From: Macrothele yani
Taxonomy: Eukaryota > Arthropoda > Arachnida > Araneae > Macrothelidae
Length of the DNA: 64,000 nt
Direction of reading: 5' to 3'
Assembly: GCA_039090855.1 (NCBI GenBank)
Contig: CM077002.1
Span: 87,920,194-87,984,193 of the forward strand
In this document: piece after piece, positions 1 to 11,238 of the stretch
Layout: each line of letters opens with the position of its first letter
Position numbering within the stretch: position 1 is the first letter of the stretch
The notes under the pieces: generated by a model
The model's input: only the letters and a program-made list of their open reading frames with translations
What the model was told of the DNA's origin: nothing
Database searches by the model: none
Program-made: the position numbers and the translations under genes

Positions 1-386
1 GGGTAATTCTGCTATTTGGGAAAAGCCCATTGGAGGAGCGAAATGCCACCCTTAACAATTTTATCCCACCCCAGGTTTTACATCCTACAGCATTTCTCTT
101 GTTACTAAATAATTTGCGGGCGATCTTAGTGAGAGATGAGTTTGCCTCCTCAGGGTGCTTCGTGGGAAAAATGGCACACACAACAGCAACTAGGATCTCT
201 GTAAAATTTGGAGAGGTGCCAGCTAGTTCTGTGTGATATTGGCAAAAAGACCCCAACTCACTGGGTTTTGTTCCAGGACCCTTAGGTTGAATGATCAGCT
301 AGAACCATCAGCTGTGGGCTAATCTCCCACACTAATGTACTTACCTTATTAAAAATACACAAAGATACAATTATCTAGACTCAAGT
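1..386 (+). other. Probable 5' untranslated part of RTE-A copy 1
   Basis: From about 300 the sequence matches, in order, the region just upstream of the endonuclease frame in RTE-A copy 3 (minus strand near 51110-51165), including the stretch around 310-345 before the GYGGPTT peptide. Positions 1-300 have no second copy in the window. A 68-codon open frame at 30-236 resembles nothing I recognise and is probably not a gene. The element may begin before the window. Confidence 0.4.
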
Positions 387-1310
387 GTGGGATATGGTGG
401 ACCTACCACACTTGAGAAGGATGGTCCACCATGGAATCGACCTGAAACTGGAAAAAGGCGAATCAGAAAGAGATATCGGCTGAGTGAGTGTAAGATTGAT
501 GTATGGTGTACTAGAGGTATAAATGGCAAGATGAATGAGGTGATTGAAGAGATGAATAAGTATAGATTGGATGTGCTGTGTGTAAGTGAAACCAAAAAGA
601 AGGAAATTGGGATAGAAGAAGTGAATGGAATGGTGAGTGTGTGGTCTGGCATATTGGATAATGTGAGAGGACAGGCTGGTGTAGGTGTGATTTTTAAGTG
701 AAAAGATGAAGAACCACTTGATTCATTATAGCTGCTTAAGTGAGATAATTTTTTGGATTCATTTGAAAGTGAAACTTCAGACAATAGTTGTAGTGTATGC
801 TCCTTGTGGCTCAGTGAACTCTGCATTGAGAATGGTTTGTGTATATCTAATACGTTTTTCAACCACAAGTATACCCACACATATACTTGGGAAAATCGTA
901 CACTGTGTGATAGCTTTTTTTGTCTATGATCAGCATCTGAAACACTTAGTTGTTGACACTCATGTGATGAGAAGTGTGGATGTTGGTTCTGATCATTACT
1001 TGGTAGTGTCACGAGCAAACCTGAATGTTGGTTGAAGGAAAAGTAATAGGAAGAGGCCCAGGATGAAAAGAATAAAGGTTGAAAGGCTCCCTGAGAATCA
1101 CCAGCATTATTCTGACTTACTCAGAGAACAACTTAAGGAGCTGAAGTCTTGTGAGAGGTATGTAGAAAAGAAGGGGGAATGCTTTAAGAACTGTGTTGTC
1201 ACTGCTGCTGAAGAGGTCTGTGGCACCACAATAGTGGGCAACAATAGTGGTGATGCTTGTTGAAATAGTGAGATTGAAGAGACAATAAAGAGAAAGAAGG
1301 AAGCTTATTA
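387..1310 (+). pseudogene. RTE-A copy 1 endonuclease domain, broken
   Basis: This encodes the exonuclease-endonuclease-phosphatase-type nuclease that nicks target DNA for target-primed reverse transcription. Blocks in order: GKMNEVIEEMNKYRLDVLCV (from about 530), the NVRGQAGVGVIF block (660-700), the IVVVYAPCGS strand (about 785-815), the FVYDQ block (918-932) and the GSDHYLVVS catalytic block (about 980-1010). The frame shifts near 702, 820 and 905, and there is a stop at 1036. Relative to copy 2 an internal segment near 815-825 is missing. The conserved SDH motif near the C-terminus is present. It cannot give an active nuclease. Confidence 0.8.
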
Positions 1311-1511
1311 ATTTGGGGATGTTGCAAGATAGTTTCTGGTGATGAATATTGCTGTAAGAAGTGTGAAGTCTTGTGAGCTGCTAAGTTAATTTGCCAGAGT
1401 AAGGCAAAAGATAGGAAAGAGATGGTGGAAAGGCATGAATTGGCTTTTTGAAAAGACAGGAAGACTTTCTGGAAGTACACGAGACTCAGGAAAAATAGGG
1501 GAAACAAAGTT

Positions 1512-3200
1512 ATGAGCTGTGCAAAGAATAGAATTGGGGAAATGATATGGGAGCTCAATGAGTTAAGTGAAAGAAGGGGTGAATACTTCTGTGAGTTATT
1601 AGATCAAGAAAGCAAAGCTGATTCTGAGGCAGAAGCAGATGATGTCACAATGAGGGATGGAAGCACAGGAGGGATCTCAAGAGAAGAGGTGTGTAAAGTT
1701 CTAAAATCTCTTCAGAATGGTAAGGCTCCAGGAGTTGATGGCATAACTGCTGAGATGTCAAAATATGGTGCTGACTCTGTAATTGACTGGTTAACTGAAA
1801 TTTACCAGTTGTACTGGGAGTTATGAATGGTCTCTCGGGATTGGAAGGATGCTATCATTGTTCCCTTGTGTAAGTGAAAAGGTAATCAGACTGACTGCAA
1901 GAACTATTGTGATATTAGTCTATTGAGTGTGCCAGGGAAAGTGTTGGTAAGGTTGTTATTGAAAAAATATGGGGTCTTACATCAGAGAAAGTGTTGGATG
2001 TTCAGAGTGGTTTTATGCCTGATAAAGACTGCACTAACCAAATTTTTGCATTACGCATGATGATTGAAAAGTATCTGGCTGTTGTTAAGAAAGTTTTACT
2101 GCCTTCATAGATTTAGAGAAAGCTTACAACCAAGTAAATAGGACACTCTTTTGGAAGGTATTGAATAAATCTGGTGTTAATGGGAATCTATTTAGTAGTG
2201 TAAAAACCATGTATGCTGGCAGTAGAGTTTGTTTACGAGTGAATGGTGTTTTATCAAAATGGTTCTCTATTGGTGCAGGAGTCAGACAAGGTTGTGCAAT
2301 GTCATCATGGCTGTTTAATATATTTATGGATGCATGCATGCATGATGCCAAAGTAGATAATACTGGTTTGTGTCTTGGTGATATATGTATGTGCAGATTG
2401 CTGTATGCTAATGATACTGTCCTGTTGGCAGAGAGCAAAAGTGAGTTGTAGAGTATGTTGTTCCAGATGTACGAAGTTTGCATGAAATTCAAACTGAGTA
2501 TTAATAAGGGAAAAATCAAAGTTATGGTTTTTGAGCGAGGAACTGGTATTACTGAATGTAATATAAGTCTAAATGGCACTGTGATTGATCAGGTGAATGA
2601 GTTTGTGTATTTAGGAAGCATGTTTGACAGAGAGAACAAATTGGATGGTGAAATTAGTATGCTAGTGAATTCTTCATTGAAAGTCATGGCTGCTCTGGGA
2701 GGTTTTCACAGGAATGATGGGTTCTCAAGAGTCCCGCATGGCTGTGTATGAAAGTGTAATTGTTCCTACTCTGATGTATGGCAGTGAAACCTGGGTACTA
2801 CAGAAGAAACATAAGAATCGTTTGTGTGCTGGAGAAATGTATTATTTACGGGGGATTTGTGGTAAGACACGTTCTGATTGTGTAAGGAATGAAGATGTGT
2901 TGCAGTTGTGTAATGTGAAGCAAAAAGTTGTTAGCAAGGTGGAGACTAATATGCTTTGGTGGTTTGGCCATGTTGAAAGAATGAGGGATGAAGTGCTCAC
3001 TAAGAAAATCTTTTAGCCCAAGTGACAGAAAGGAAAGGCAGATGAAGGCCAAGGAAGTCATGGGAGGGTTAGATTCAGGAATGTCTGCATGAGAAAAAGA
3101 TTATGAGTATGAAGTATAGAAGGTCTTGTGTACGGCGTGTGATGGATGTCAGTGAAGCCCAAGTTGTATGTCAAGATTGCTGTAAATGGAGAAGTTTGAT
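1512..3200 (+). pseudogene. RTE-A copy 1 reverse transcriptase, broken
   Basis: Reverse transcriptase pieces lie in order. LQNGKAPGVDGITAEM (about 1710-1760) is the fingers motif; FIDLEKAYNQVNR near 2106-2140 is motif A; GVRQGCAMSSWLFN (about 2278-2320) is motif B. The catalytic box reads LLYANDTVLL (about 2398-2427), with Asn replacing an Asp that copies 2 and 3 keep, so it is catalytically dead even if restored elsewhere. A TAG at 2449-2451 follows the KSEL peptide and is shared with copy 2. The C-terminal part carries YGSETWVLQKKHKNRL and FGHVERMRDE, typical of RTE proteins. Confidence 0.85.
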
Positions 3201-3296
3201 AAGGCAACAGTAAGTAAAAATTATCTGGTAGTTTGTATTTCTTTGTTTAGGTAACCTGTGAATCTCAGAGAACAGCTTAGTGATGATGACGACTAA

Positions 3297-3789
3297 ATAA
3301 ATTGATCCCCACTTTGCCTCCTTCTGTTTTAGACGTCTTGAAATTCATTATCGACGAGCATTCAGACGGTGGAAGCCCCCGGTAGCTTTCGCGTGCCGTT
3401 TACCACAGCTGCCAGACCATCGGGTGAGAAAGAAAGAGGATGCGATGGCTCCACTATGAACACCAAAACTTCCCTGATCACTGCAGCACCTGCATCTGCG
3501 ATTGTTTCATTTGGCGGCTTGCCAATAACGTGATGCTGCCATGTCACCCCAGCCCTGGGTGACACTGCAGATGTGTAACCTGAAACCAAATTTAAATGTA
3601 ACCTGAACATGATTCAGAACTTTTCAGAAAGATCTCCACCCAAGGCACACTACCTCCGTAGGCACATGCCTCTTGAGTTGGTCATGCCTGAATAAATCAA
3701 TCCAAATCCACTTTTTTAAAGTGAATGTTTTGTGAGAATGTTATGTACAGACATTCAAAAAAAGAATTCGAGTACTAGTGATTTTCTGG
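3297..3789. other. Unassigned stretch downstream of RTE-A copy 1
   Basis: The stretch is locally richer in G and C than its surroundings. It holds an 82-codon minus-strand open frame (3362-3610) that I do not recognise and that has no visible splice sites or start context. It could be the end of another repeat or an old 3' untranslated region. No matching copy was seen in the window. Confidence 0.3.
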
Positions 3790-4601
3790 AATATTTTTGC
3801 ATAAAATTTCATAGAAAAGCCAGGAAATCTGATAATAAGAATGTTTTTAGGTTCTCAGCTCGACTCACATAACATAATACGTAAGAGGGGTGCCTTGTGG
3901 TGCCCCCTGAAAGTGGGGTGAGGGGTGAGCACCCTGCTTGCTCCACCTTCGCAACGGCCCTGGTTCTCTCAGTACATGGATATGATATATGGTGCTGTAG
4001 CCACTCCTGAATCTTGCTTGTTCTCTTGGTTGAGCCATGTCCAATGTTATCTTCAGGCAATGTGGAAGGACCTTAGTGAAGATTTTATAAACCACTGAAA
4101 GGAGGCTGATGGGCCTGTAGTTCCTGAGATCCTCAATGTCACCTTTTTTATGTAGCAGGATCATTGTAGCATTGTTCCAATTCTCAGGAATCTTCCTCGA
4201 GACATCTAGTTTAAACTTGGGTGAGTGTAGTTTCTATTTCTCTGCTTGCTTCGTGTATAAAGTCCGTGGTAATTCCACCTTTTCTAGGAGCTCTTCCTCA
4301 TTTCATGTTCTTAATTGCACGTGCAACTTCTGCTGGGAGGACTGCAGGAACTTTGTGTACTGGTAGCTTTCTTAATGACTGAAATAGGTGTATCATCTCT
4401 TTCATATTGCTTTGTGTAGAAATATTTCACTCTTGTCAAAAATTTACCTGTGTTTCTTATTACAGAACCATCTTCTTTTCTCAGTGCCATAATCTGTTTC
4501 TTTCCCTTACTCAGATATTCCTTTGCTTTCTTCAGACTTCGCTTTTCTCACTAGTTCACAATTGAATTTCCTTATGTCTTCAGTGATACTTTTCCGAACT
4601 G

Positions 4602-4680
4602 TCTTGCATAGCTCTATATACACAATCAACTCCCGATTATCCGCTAAATTGGGAGTTGATTGTATGTAGAGCTATGCAAA
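4602..4680. repeat. Short palindrome spanning the Tigger insertion junction
   Basis: Positions 4602-4645 hold LINE flank, TA target and the first bases of the Tigger terminus. They are followed at once by their reverse complement to about 4680. Because LINE flank is included, the duplication arose after the insertion. Confidence 0.75.
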
Positions 4681-5289
4681 ATAGTTTACGGGTAGCATGA
4701 GTTTCGCGAATAATAAAAATAAGTTAACCTACAAATTGCATGCATAACGTCATGCTATGTTTTATTCAGACTAATAGTTATTATTGCAAGCATAATACAT
4801 ACTGAAAAGTCACCTGTTTAAATCTTCTTAAAATAATCAGTTACTTGCATCTGGTTTTTTGCGGCAAAACTCTTTTGTTTGATTCGGGACTGTAGTTGGA
4901 GCAAAACCATCTTATCAGCTAATAATGCATCATCTTGCCTTACAAGGTACTCAAGAAGCAGCCAATCAACATATGAGTAGCCACCTGCACAAAGCACTCC
5001 CCCAGTGTAATGTCTTGAAACACATTTCATCTACTGTCCATTTTTGTATTTTGTATACATTGTATTATTATAAGTGGCTACTTTTTCATAACTTACTCTG
5101 TACTACATATTTCAGTAAGCGATGTATGATTAGAGACCTATTTTAGTGACTAAAAACTATTATCTACTGCAATAAAAAAAGTATTACCACGACTAAAAAT
5201 AAAATTACCTTTATTTTAGCGGCTAAAATAATTATTACTGCAAACCTGCATCACAGATAAACCGCTCACGGATAATTGGGAGTTGGCTG
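4621..5289 (-). mobile_element. pogo/Tigger-like DNA transposon remnant
   Basis: The ends form inverted repeats: CAATCAACTCCCGATTATCCG from 4623, and its imperfect reverse complement ending at 5289. Both are flanked by TA (4619-4620 and 5290-5291), as expected for Tc1/mariner-pogo elements; the cytosine-rich end resembles Tigger termini. A 70-codon minus-strand frame (4818-5030) ends in QMQVTDYFKKI, which looks like a Tigger/Jerky-type transposase C-terminus. The length (669 bp) implies a deleted, non-autonomous copy. It lies inside the minus-strand RTE-type LINE. Confidence 0.65.
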
Positions 5290-6654
5290 TATTCTACTTG
5301 GGAAGCTAAATTTTTTTTATTTGTCCCCATCTTCCTTTTCTTTTGCATCAGCAGTTTTGTTTTTCCTCGTATTTTATTCATATGCAACTTGTTTTTAATG
5401 CCACCTATTTTTATTGCTGTTTTCATGAGAGCCTTTGTTAGTTTCTTGTTAACTTTAAAGATGTCCACTTCTTCGGATGTTAGACCTCCTAAAGCAGAAA
5501 ATTGGTTCCTCAGTTCCAACTTGAAGGTGGTATGATGTTTTTTAAGGTTGGTCATGTCAGTACATTTTGTTTGTTTTATGAGCTTGCCATGCGTGAGTTT
5601 AGTGTAGAGGTGTATCTTATATCTCACCATTCTATGATCACTCTTGTGTTGAACCTGTTTAGTGCACTGCAGTCTTCGATAACAAATTTCTTGTTACACA
5701 TAATAAAATCAATTTCACTTGTCCCATTGGGGTGCTTTCATGTCCATTTTCTGTGTGGCTTTTACTTGAAAAAGGAGTTCATTATGAAAAACTTTTCTGT
5801 CTCTGTAAACTCAACAAGACTATTTCCACGCTAGTTTCTGTTGCCATGACTGAATTTACCTACCGAAGTTTCGTTTTGATACTGTTATCCTATTTTTGCA
5901 TTGAAATCTCCCATAGTGATCTTCAAGTGCTTTTTGCCCTTTTTATTTAGATGCAGAATTTCCTCATAAAATTCTTCAATTTCTTCCTCAGGATGAGTTG
6001 TGGTGAGTGTGTAAACATGAATAATCTGAGCCTGGTATCTTTTTGAAAGTTGGATAACAAGTTGTGCAACTCTGTTTGAAGAACTTTTAACTTCTAGAAC
6101 TTTGTCCTTCAGTTTCTTGTTTATTATAGATCCAACACCATTAGTTATGCCAGTATCTGTCCCATGATAATAGAAAATATATCCACTTTACAGTTCAATG
6201 AAATCTTCTCCTTTTCTTCTGACTGATGATATCTCACTTGATATCTCACTTGATTCTTTGTAGTTCCTCCTCCGATTCAAGGAGCCTTGAATCAGAAGGT
6301 GAGGATCATCTATTGAATGTAGCCAAGGTTAGCATCAGATGGGCCTTTGCCAGGTACATTCCAGCTGTTGGGGACCGAGGGTAAAGCAAGTTTTCAGTTT
6401 TGAAATCATGGGGGGTGGGAGGGGTGCCATAACTCACCATGCTGGCCAAGCGGGTGGTGAGTGTGGGATAGCATTTCGTCTAATCCTGGTGGTATAGTTA
6501 TACTGCTATGTGGTGGTCGTCGGAGCCCCTACACTGGGAACAGCATGCACCATGAGAAAGCGGGGTTGACATTTGGCAAAGAAAGGCTATGATGTGTTTG
6601 CGCATCACCAAACCTTGTATCCCATATACGTATATACATATACATTTTCATATC

Positions 6655-7525
6655 TCCCAAAATCTTTAATGCCACATTGCAAAATGTCTTTCAATCACTG
6701 AACTGGGAAAACAAAGGGATAAAGATTAATGGAGATTATCTGACTCACTTTCGTTTTCTTGATGATGTAGTCATTTTTGCAACTACCCTGTCAGAGCTGC
6801 AGAGTATGATCCAGAAACCTGCTGACAAGAGTAAAGAAGTGGGATTAAAAAGGAACTTTCAGAAGACAAAAGGGATGTACAATGCTTTTATAAGAAATGA
6901 AAATTTATCGACCGATAGGGAAAAGCTGGAGATAACCAATACCTACATTTACCTTGGACAGCAGATATCAGGTGAGGATCATATTGATGAAGAAATTAAT
7001 CGGCATGTAAAACTTGCCTGGAGAACTTTTGGAAGAAACAGTATAATTTTTAAGAGTGATATGCCATTATGTAAAGAAAAGTGTTTGATCAATGCATTCT
7101 TCCAGTGCTTACATATGGTGCAGAGACATGGACCTCAACTAAAAAAGACATACAAAGATTGCAGACAACTCAAAGAAGCATGGAGAGTTGCATGCTTGGT
7201 GTAACCAGGAGAGATAAGAAGAGGAACTCTTGGATCAGAAAAATGATAAGAGTGGAAGACCATGATCAGAGTAAAATCCCTGAAATGGCAATGGGCTGGA
7301 CATATTGCCAGAAGGACAGACCGTTGACGGACAACCAAAATTTTAGACTGGATTCCAAGGGACCAGAAAAGACCCAGAAGACCACATGGGAGATGGGTGG
7401 ATGAAATTTGAAAGTATACAGGTGTAACATGGAGGAGACTGGCACAAGACATACTGTTGTGGAAGGAACTTGGGGAGATCTTCATCCAGCAGTGGATTGA
7501 TAATGGTTGACAATGATAATGTATG
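6655..7525 (+). mobile_element. RTE-B LINE copy 1, 5'-truncated
   Basis: This matches the intact-frame copy at 16559-17588. It starts inside the reverse transcriptase (NVFQSLNWENKGIKINGDYL, about 6678-6740) and runs to the 3' end, where the protein ends near 7507 and a TGA-rich tail follows. The catalytic box reads FLDDVVIF (Ala replaced by Leu). Frameshifts near 7085 and 7200 split the C-terminal domain (YGAETW, then RRDKKRNSWIRKM, then QQWIDNG). A 5'-truncated, 3'-complete copy is the usual product of target-primed reverse transcription. Confidence 0.8.
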
Positions 7526-7741
7526 ATGATATACATTTTCAGTGACAGTTTTGGTATTTCAATATTTATTTCTGATTCTAAGTTTCTTATTAGCTGCAGC
7601 AGATATTTTCAACATTCTACATTCTGTATTAAGTTTGCTCAAGCATGTAGGGAGTATTTTATTGTAGGTAACAGTCCAATGGTTTCACTATATTTTAAGT
7701 AGGAGCATTTGGATCGTATGTCATGAAAAAAAAAAAAAACT

Positions 7742-7990
7742 CTGAAAGTACATATGGTACAGAGACATCCAGTAGAATGAACCACCAATGGACAACTGAA
7801 ATTTTACACTGGATACCAAGGGACAGGAAAAGACCCAGAAGATGATCACTTGGTAGATGGGTGGATGAAATTCGAAAGCATGCCAGAGTGACATGGAGGA
7901 GACTGGTTCAAGACAGACAGTTGTGGAAGAAACTTGGTGAGTCTTTCATTGAGCAGTGGATTGATGATGGTTGACGATGATGACAATGAT
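7742..7990 (+). mobile_element. RTE-B LINE 3' fragment
   Basis: A second RTE-B tail lies about 220 bp after copy 1. It begins at the Y-G-x-E-T block, jumps by an internal deletion to TTNGQLKFYTGYQG-like sequence, and ends with QWIDDG and a GATGATGACAATGA-type tail. Like copy 1 it stops in a short tandem repeat. The 7526-7741 gap ends in an A-run. Whether this is a separate insertion or a tandem copy cannot be decided by eye. Confidence 0.7.
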
Positions 7991-7999
7991 ATATATACA

Positions 8000-9310
8000 T
8001 AGATGCCAACTTCTGGAACTTTTTTCAGTAGTAAACATGTGTTTTTTCAGTAATTTTCAGTAATCCAGCACACAGCAGCAAGTTTGGGTATCTAGTATGC
8101 CAACAAATTTCAGTCTGTCACAAAACGTATTACAAAAAAAAGTAAAAAAGTAAATATATTAGTGGTAGATTTAAAAATTCTGTATCTTAAGTATTATTTT
8201 CTGAAATCTTTTAGATTTTTCTCTTTATTTTTCCCTCTCTCCCAATGCCTTCAAATTTTGGCAGAGTTGAAATCAACTGCTTCTCCTGTATAACCCATTT
8301 TGCTGAAGAACCGAATGGTAGACTTACTCTGTGTTTTAAGTTTGTAGTTCATAGTTTGTATAGATAAATAGGTTTCGGTGTTCATTCTTCCCGACTTTAT
8401 GACTATAATTTCATACATCATATTGAAATAACTTTTAGCTTGAGGACCATAAATACATAATAAAGAAGCTTTCACTATTTTAGATAAATGAATTTGAACA
8501 CCATTCAGCATTTCTTACAAATTTAACTTCGTCCCTTCCATTTTTGGAAAACTTTCCCTCCCTTAACAGGCTGAAATGCAAACATTTTTTTAAGGAAAAT
8601 AATATTTAACAACAAAACAGGGTACAGGGCAATGGAATCATCATGGGAAAAAAGAAGAAAAAAAAAAGGAGATTGCGATTGCTCGAGAAACTCGCGCTCT
8701 GTCCGACTTCCGTTTTCAGAAATTTTTCCTCCTTTTTCAAACTGAATTACATGTATTTATTGAATAAGTACAACATAGTATTTAGCAACAATACTGGGCA
8801 GTGACAACATCGTGAATAAAAAACAATTATGATTACGGGAGAAACCTTAACTCCATCTAACTTTCGTTTTAAAAGTTTTGTAGGACCAAATTCTGCCCTA
8901 CAATGGGAAACGATCCCCAACTAATCCTCCTGCAAATTCCATTTAGTATAGCATCGATCTCAAGTATAACCCAAATAATGACGAAAAAGCGGAGTTCAGC
9001 AATTCCCAGGAAGAATCTCGTGCCTGTTTCCAAAACATAAAAACTGAATGACAATTTTCTGTAATTTCATCGTCATGTCCATACCTCCGTAATTTTAAAT
9101 GAAAATTCGCAATATTACGGAAAATCCATACTGGTTGGCATGTATTTATATACATATATTTGCTGTGATTTTGGAAACACATTATTGGGCATCATATTTT
9201 GGTAAGTGAAGAAAATGCCAGGTGTAAAGCCGATGCTGTTATGTCTGGTTTCTCTGCCGGAAGCTTACAGCAGTTTCCAACTATACTGGTTGGCAACTCA
9301 TCTTCCTAAC
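8000..9310. repeat. MITE-like, hAT-related repeat (antisense to relatives)
   Basis: Positions 8560-8880, reverse-complemented, resemble blocks inside the repeats at 34313-36003 and 47678-48747: an AT-rich TTAA...TATTT run, a TTTCAGtTTGAAAAA block, then an ACGGAAGTCGGAC block. GATGCCAACTTCTGG near 8003 and GGTTGGCAACTCATC near 9291 are possible inverted ends. An 86-codon minus-strand frame (8251-8511) is unrecognised. No target duplication was confirmed. Confidence 0.4.
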
Positions 9311-9582
9311 TTAAATGAGTGATATAACTATAACTAACCAGCAGGCTGCTGCCTTGAATTTTTTAAAATCAGTATCTGGTTATTAATGGTGGCTGAAAGG
9401 CATTCAATGTTTGTACAATCAGGCATATACATATGAGTTCACATTACTGGGTAAAACTGAATAGGAAGTTTATTTACATAACCAAACGATTTCCCATATT
9501 GCTGCCTGCCTGAGAGTGACAAAGAAACACAATCCTTGTGGATGCTGCTTTATAGCTACACATAATTTCCTCAACCACTCCC

Positions 9583-9720
9583 TTATGAACATTTCACATT
9601 TTTTGATCGCTGCAGGCAAACATGTCTCCTGTGATTGCAGAGATCTATTCCATATAGATTTCTGCAATCACAGGAGACATGTTTGCCTGCAGCGATTCAA
9701 AACTGTGAAAATGTTCATAA
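9583..9720. repeat. Near-perfect palindrome, about 66-bp arms
   Basis: The left arm (9583-9650) and right arm (about 9655-9720) are reverse complements with a few mismatches and a loop of a few bases. The core GCAGGCAAACATGTCTCC is identical in both arms. No protein or known terminal repeat was recognised. In RNA or single-stranded DNA it would form one long hairpin. Confidence 0.85.
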
Positions 9721-10247
9721 TCACTTTCTATGGAGGTCCATTACTTATTCATATCATATATGTACCTCTGTACATTTGGTTTATTAAATAGTTATTTAAT
9801 TTGTGGCAACCCTCACACTAGGTATTCATCTGGGGCTTACCCAGTGTTTTTTTTTTTTTTCCCTGGAGAAGAAGGTGCTGTAATTCTTAAAAATATTTTT
9901 CAAAAGGGGGTTGGGGTTGACTTAATAAAGAGCAGCTCAATTTTCAATTTCTTGAACATTGTTTTTTAAGCCTAATCTTGTCATATGGTACAAACTGCAA
10001 AAACATAATTATCATGCTTGTATTACATTAAATTATATTAAAAGTAGTAAGTAATTCTTAACAGTTTTATAGTACTTAGCAAATATTGCATTTTGTAATT
10101 AAATAATTATTTCAAAATGCAAAACCAAAAATTTTGTGTTAAAAAAGGTTCTGGAATGATGTTCTGGCACAATCTACCAGAAAAAGAGCCCTGAACTTAC
10201 TCAAAGTACTTGCTCATTAGTAAGTGTATATCTCATAACACTTCCTA
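9721..10247. other. AT-rich non-coding stretch
   Basis: No open frame, repeat copy or splice-flanked exon was recognised. It contains a long T-run near 9847-9860. It is probably intron of the glucosidase-like gene. Confidence 0.4.
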
Positions 10248-10257
10248 ATCAGATCTG

Positions 10258-10472
10258 GCCGCCCCGGTGGCACAGTGGTCTAAGCGAGGGCCTCTGATCA
10301 TTCGTCCGAACGGGGTCCGGGTTCAAATCCCGGTGAGGCATGAATGTCGTGTTTGTCTTATGGCACTGGCTCTCTCCCTTCCCTGGAACCAGTGACCCTA
10401 AATTAGGGACGGGCGACTGCTTATAGCCCATTGAGTTGCTCACGGTGGTTGTTAAACCTCCAATAAAAAAAA
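10258..10472 (+). mobile_element. tRNA-derived SINE, full-length copy 1
   Basis: The head has a polymerase III A box (GTGGCACAGTGGTCTAAGCG) and a B box (GGTTCAAATCCCGG). It is followed by a unique body and a short A-rich 3' end. A 10-bp direct repeat (ATCAGATCTG) flanks it at 10248-10257 and 10473-10482. The second copy at 31385-31599 shares the whole length. It is non-coding and depends on a LINE for mobility. Confidence 0.9.
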
Positions 10473-10774
10473 ATCAGATCTGTAATTTTTACTGCTCTCA
10501 TAGATAATTTGAAATGTCTTTGAAAAACAAGACATTTCAAATGTATCTGTTACCTTAATGAACATTTTAAATGTGATAACTATGAACTAACTTTGTCCAA
10601 GTCTTGGTAAAAAAAAAAAAAAAGTAGTAATAATGACTTCTGTTTTGTTACATAAGTTTTATTTTGTTTATATTACGAATTTGGCAGTTTGATATTTATA
10701 TCACTTACCTATTGATATCCAGTTTCTCACCATCCATGTTAATACGTATAACTAAACTGTTTGTTTTGTTGTAG

Positions 10775-10940
10775 TTTCAGCACTGATCTTAAGCGTTTGG
10801 TGTATGCTGATCAGTTTTTGCAGTTGTCTTCAGTTTTGCCATCAACAAATATTTATGGAATTGGTGAACAGTATGGTCCTCTTCTGAGAAATGTCAATTG
10901 GACACGTACTACTCTCTTTAATCGAGATATGCATCCTGTG
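10775..10940 (+). CDS. Internal exon of a lysosomal acid alpha-glucosidase-like gene (GH31)
   Basis: This is the only host coding sequence I can support. An acceptor AG (10773-10774) follows a T-rich tract, and a GTAAGT donor starts at 10941. The exon is 166 bp: one leading base, then 55 codons with no stop. The peptide contains VYADQFLQLSSVLPS, YGIGEQYGPLL and NWTRTTLFNRDM. This aligns with the segment of GH31 alpha-glucosidases (GAA, maltase-glucoamylase) just before the catalytic barrel, where ADQFLQ, the G-x-x-E turn and WTR-x-T-L-x-NRD are conserved. The family removes terminal alpha-linked glucose, in lysosomes for GAA. Catalytic residues lie in later exons, not found here. The 5' boundary could instead be 10781, but that would drop the expected F-S-T-D start. 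It could belong to a paralogue of GAA. Confidence 0.85.
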
Positions 10941-11163
10941 GTAAGTTTTTTTTATTTTCTTAAACTCCAAAACATTATGTGTATATACACTCATAGTCAA
11001 AAAAATAGTTGCACCAAGAGGAATGAAACTTGGTGGGTATTTCATGAAAGAAATACGGGATTACGCCATATAATACAAATTTTGAAGATGACAATCCGAT
11101 TTTTGGCGTAAATGTGACAAGGATGGTAAGTCAGATAATATGCGAAAACTTGAAAATTTTCAT

Positions 11164-11238
11164 CGTCCTGGAGCGGGACTCGAACCCGCGTCTCCCAGAA
11201 AACGCCTAGGTATGCTAACCACTACACCACCCAGAACG
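11164..11238 (-). tRNA. tRNA-like segment of SINE array, unit 1
   Basis: The minus strand folds as a tRNA. The acceptor CGTTCTG pairs with CAGGACG (one G-T pair); the T arm is GCGGG-TTCGAGT-CCCGC; the anticodon stem CCTAG/CTGGG has a GCGTTTT loop that reads GTT in the anticodon position. The A box is TGGTGTAGTGGTTAGC. Position 33 of the loop is C instead of the near-universal U. It is present only as a repeat unit, so it is probably a SINE head and not a working tRNA gene. Confidence 0.5.

Larger units (their letters stand above)
300..3296 (+). mobile_element. RTE-clade non-LTR retrotransposon, family A copy 1 (degenerate)
   Basis: The three RTE-A copies (here, 39370-42178 and 46940-51165) share an apurinic-type endonuclease followed by a reverse transcriptase and end in a short ATG/GATG-rich tail without a long poly(A), as usual in the RTE clade. 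This copy has its 5' part but many frameshifts and stops. The tail lies around 3280-3296. Assignment rests on the endonuclease start (CTRGINGKMNEVIEEMNKY), which resembles RTE-derived craniofacial development protein 2-like sequences, and on the RT motifs. Confidence 0.85.
3790..6560 (-). mobile_element. RTE-type LINE on the minus strand, interrupted by a Tigger-like element
   Basis: Read on the minus strand from about 6320, an endonuclease runs to about 5620 (a VYTLTTTHPEEEIEEFYEE block near 5970-6015 and a WTWKHPNGTSEIDFIMCNKK block near 5695-5745). A linker follows (5630-5300: FKLELRNQFSALGGLTSEEV). After the inserted element at 4621-5289 the linker resumes, then the start of reverse transcriptase (4164-3990: DLRNYRPISLLSVVYKIF). 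Homology stops abruptly near 3960, so the catalytic palm is missing. Stops and frameshifts are frequent. GC-rich sequence at 6370-6560 is probably the 5' untranslated region. It may be the same family as RTE-B, but the two do not overlap enough here to tell. Confidence 0.7.

Noticed and set aside
3362..3610. 82-codon minus-strand frame in a GC-richer patch, possible host exon
   Set aside because: No splice sites at suitable positions and no family recognised; kept only as unassigned sequence.
3857..3961. Possible small hAT MITE ending CAGGGCCGTTGCG at the break in the minus-strand RTE-type LINE
   Set aside because: The left end does not form a matching inverted repeat and the flanks share only six bases (GTTCTC).
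9470..9791. Paired open frames on both strands around 9500-9790
   Set aside because: They exist because the palindrome at 9583-9720 reads similarly on both strands; no recognisable domain.
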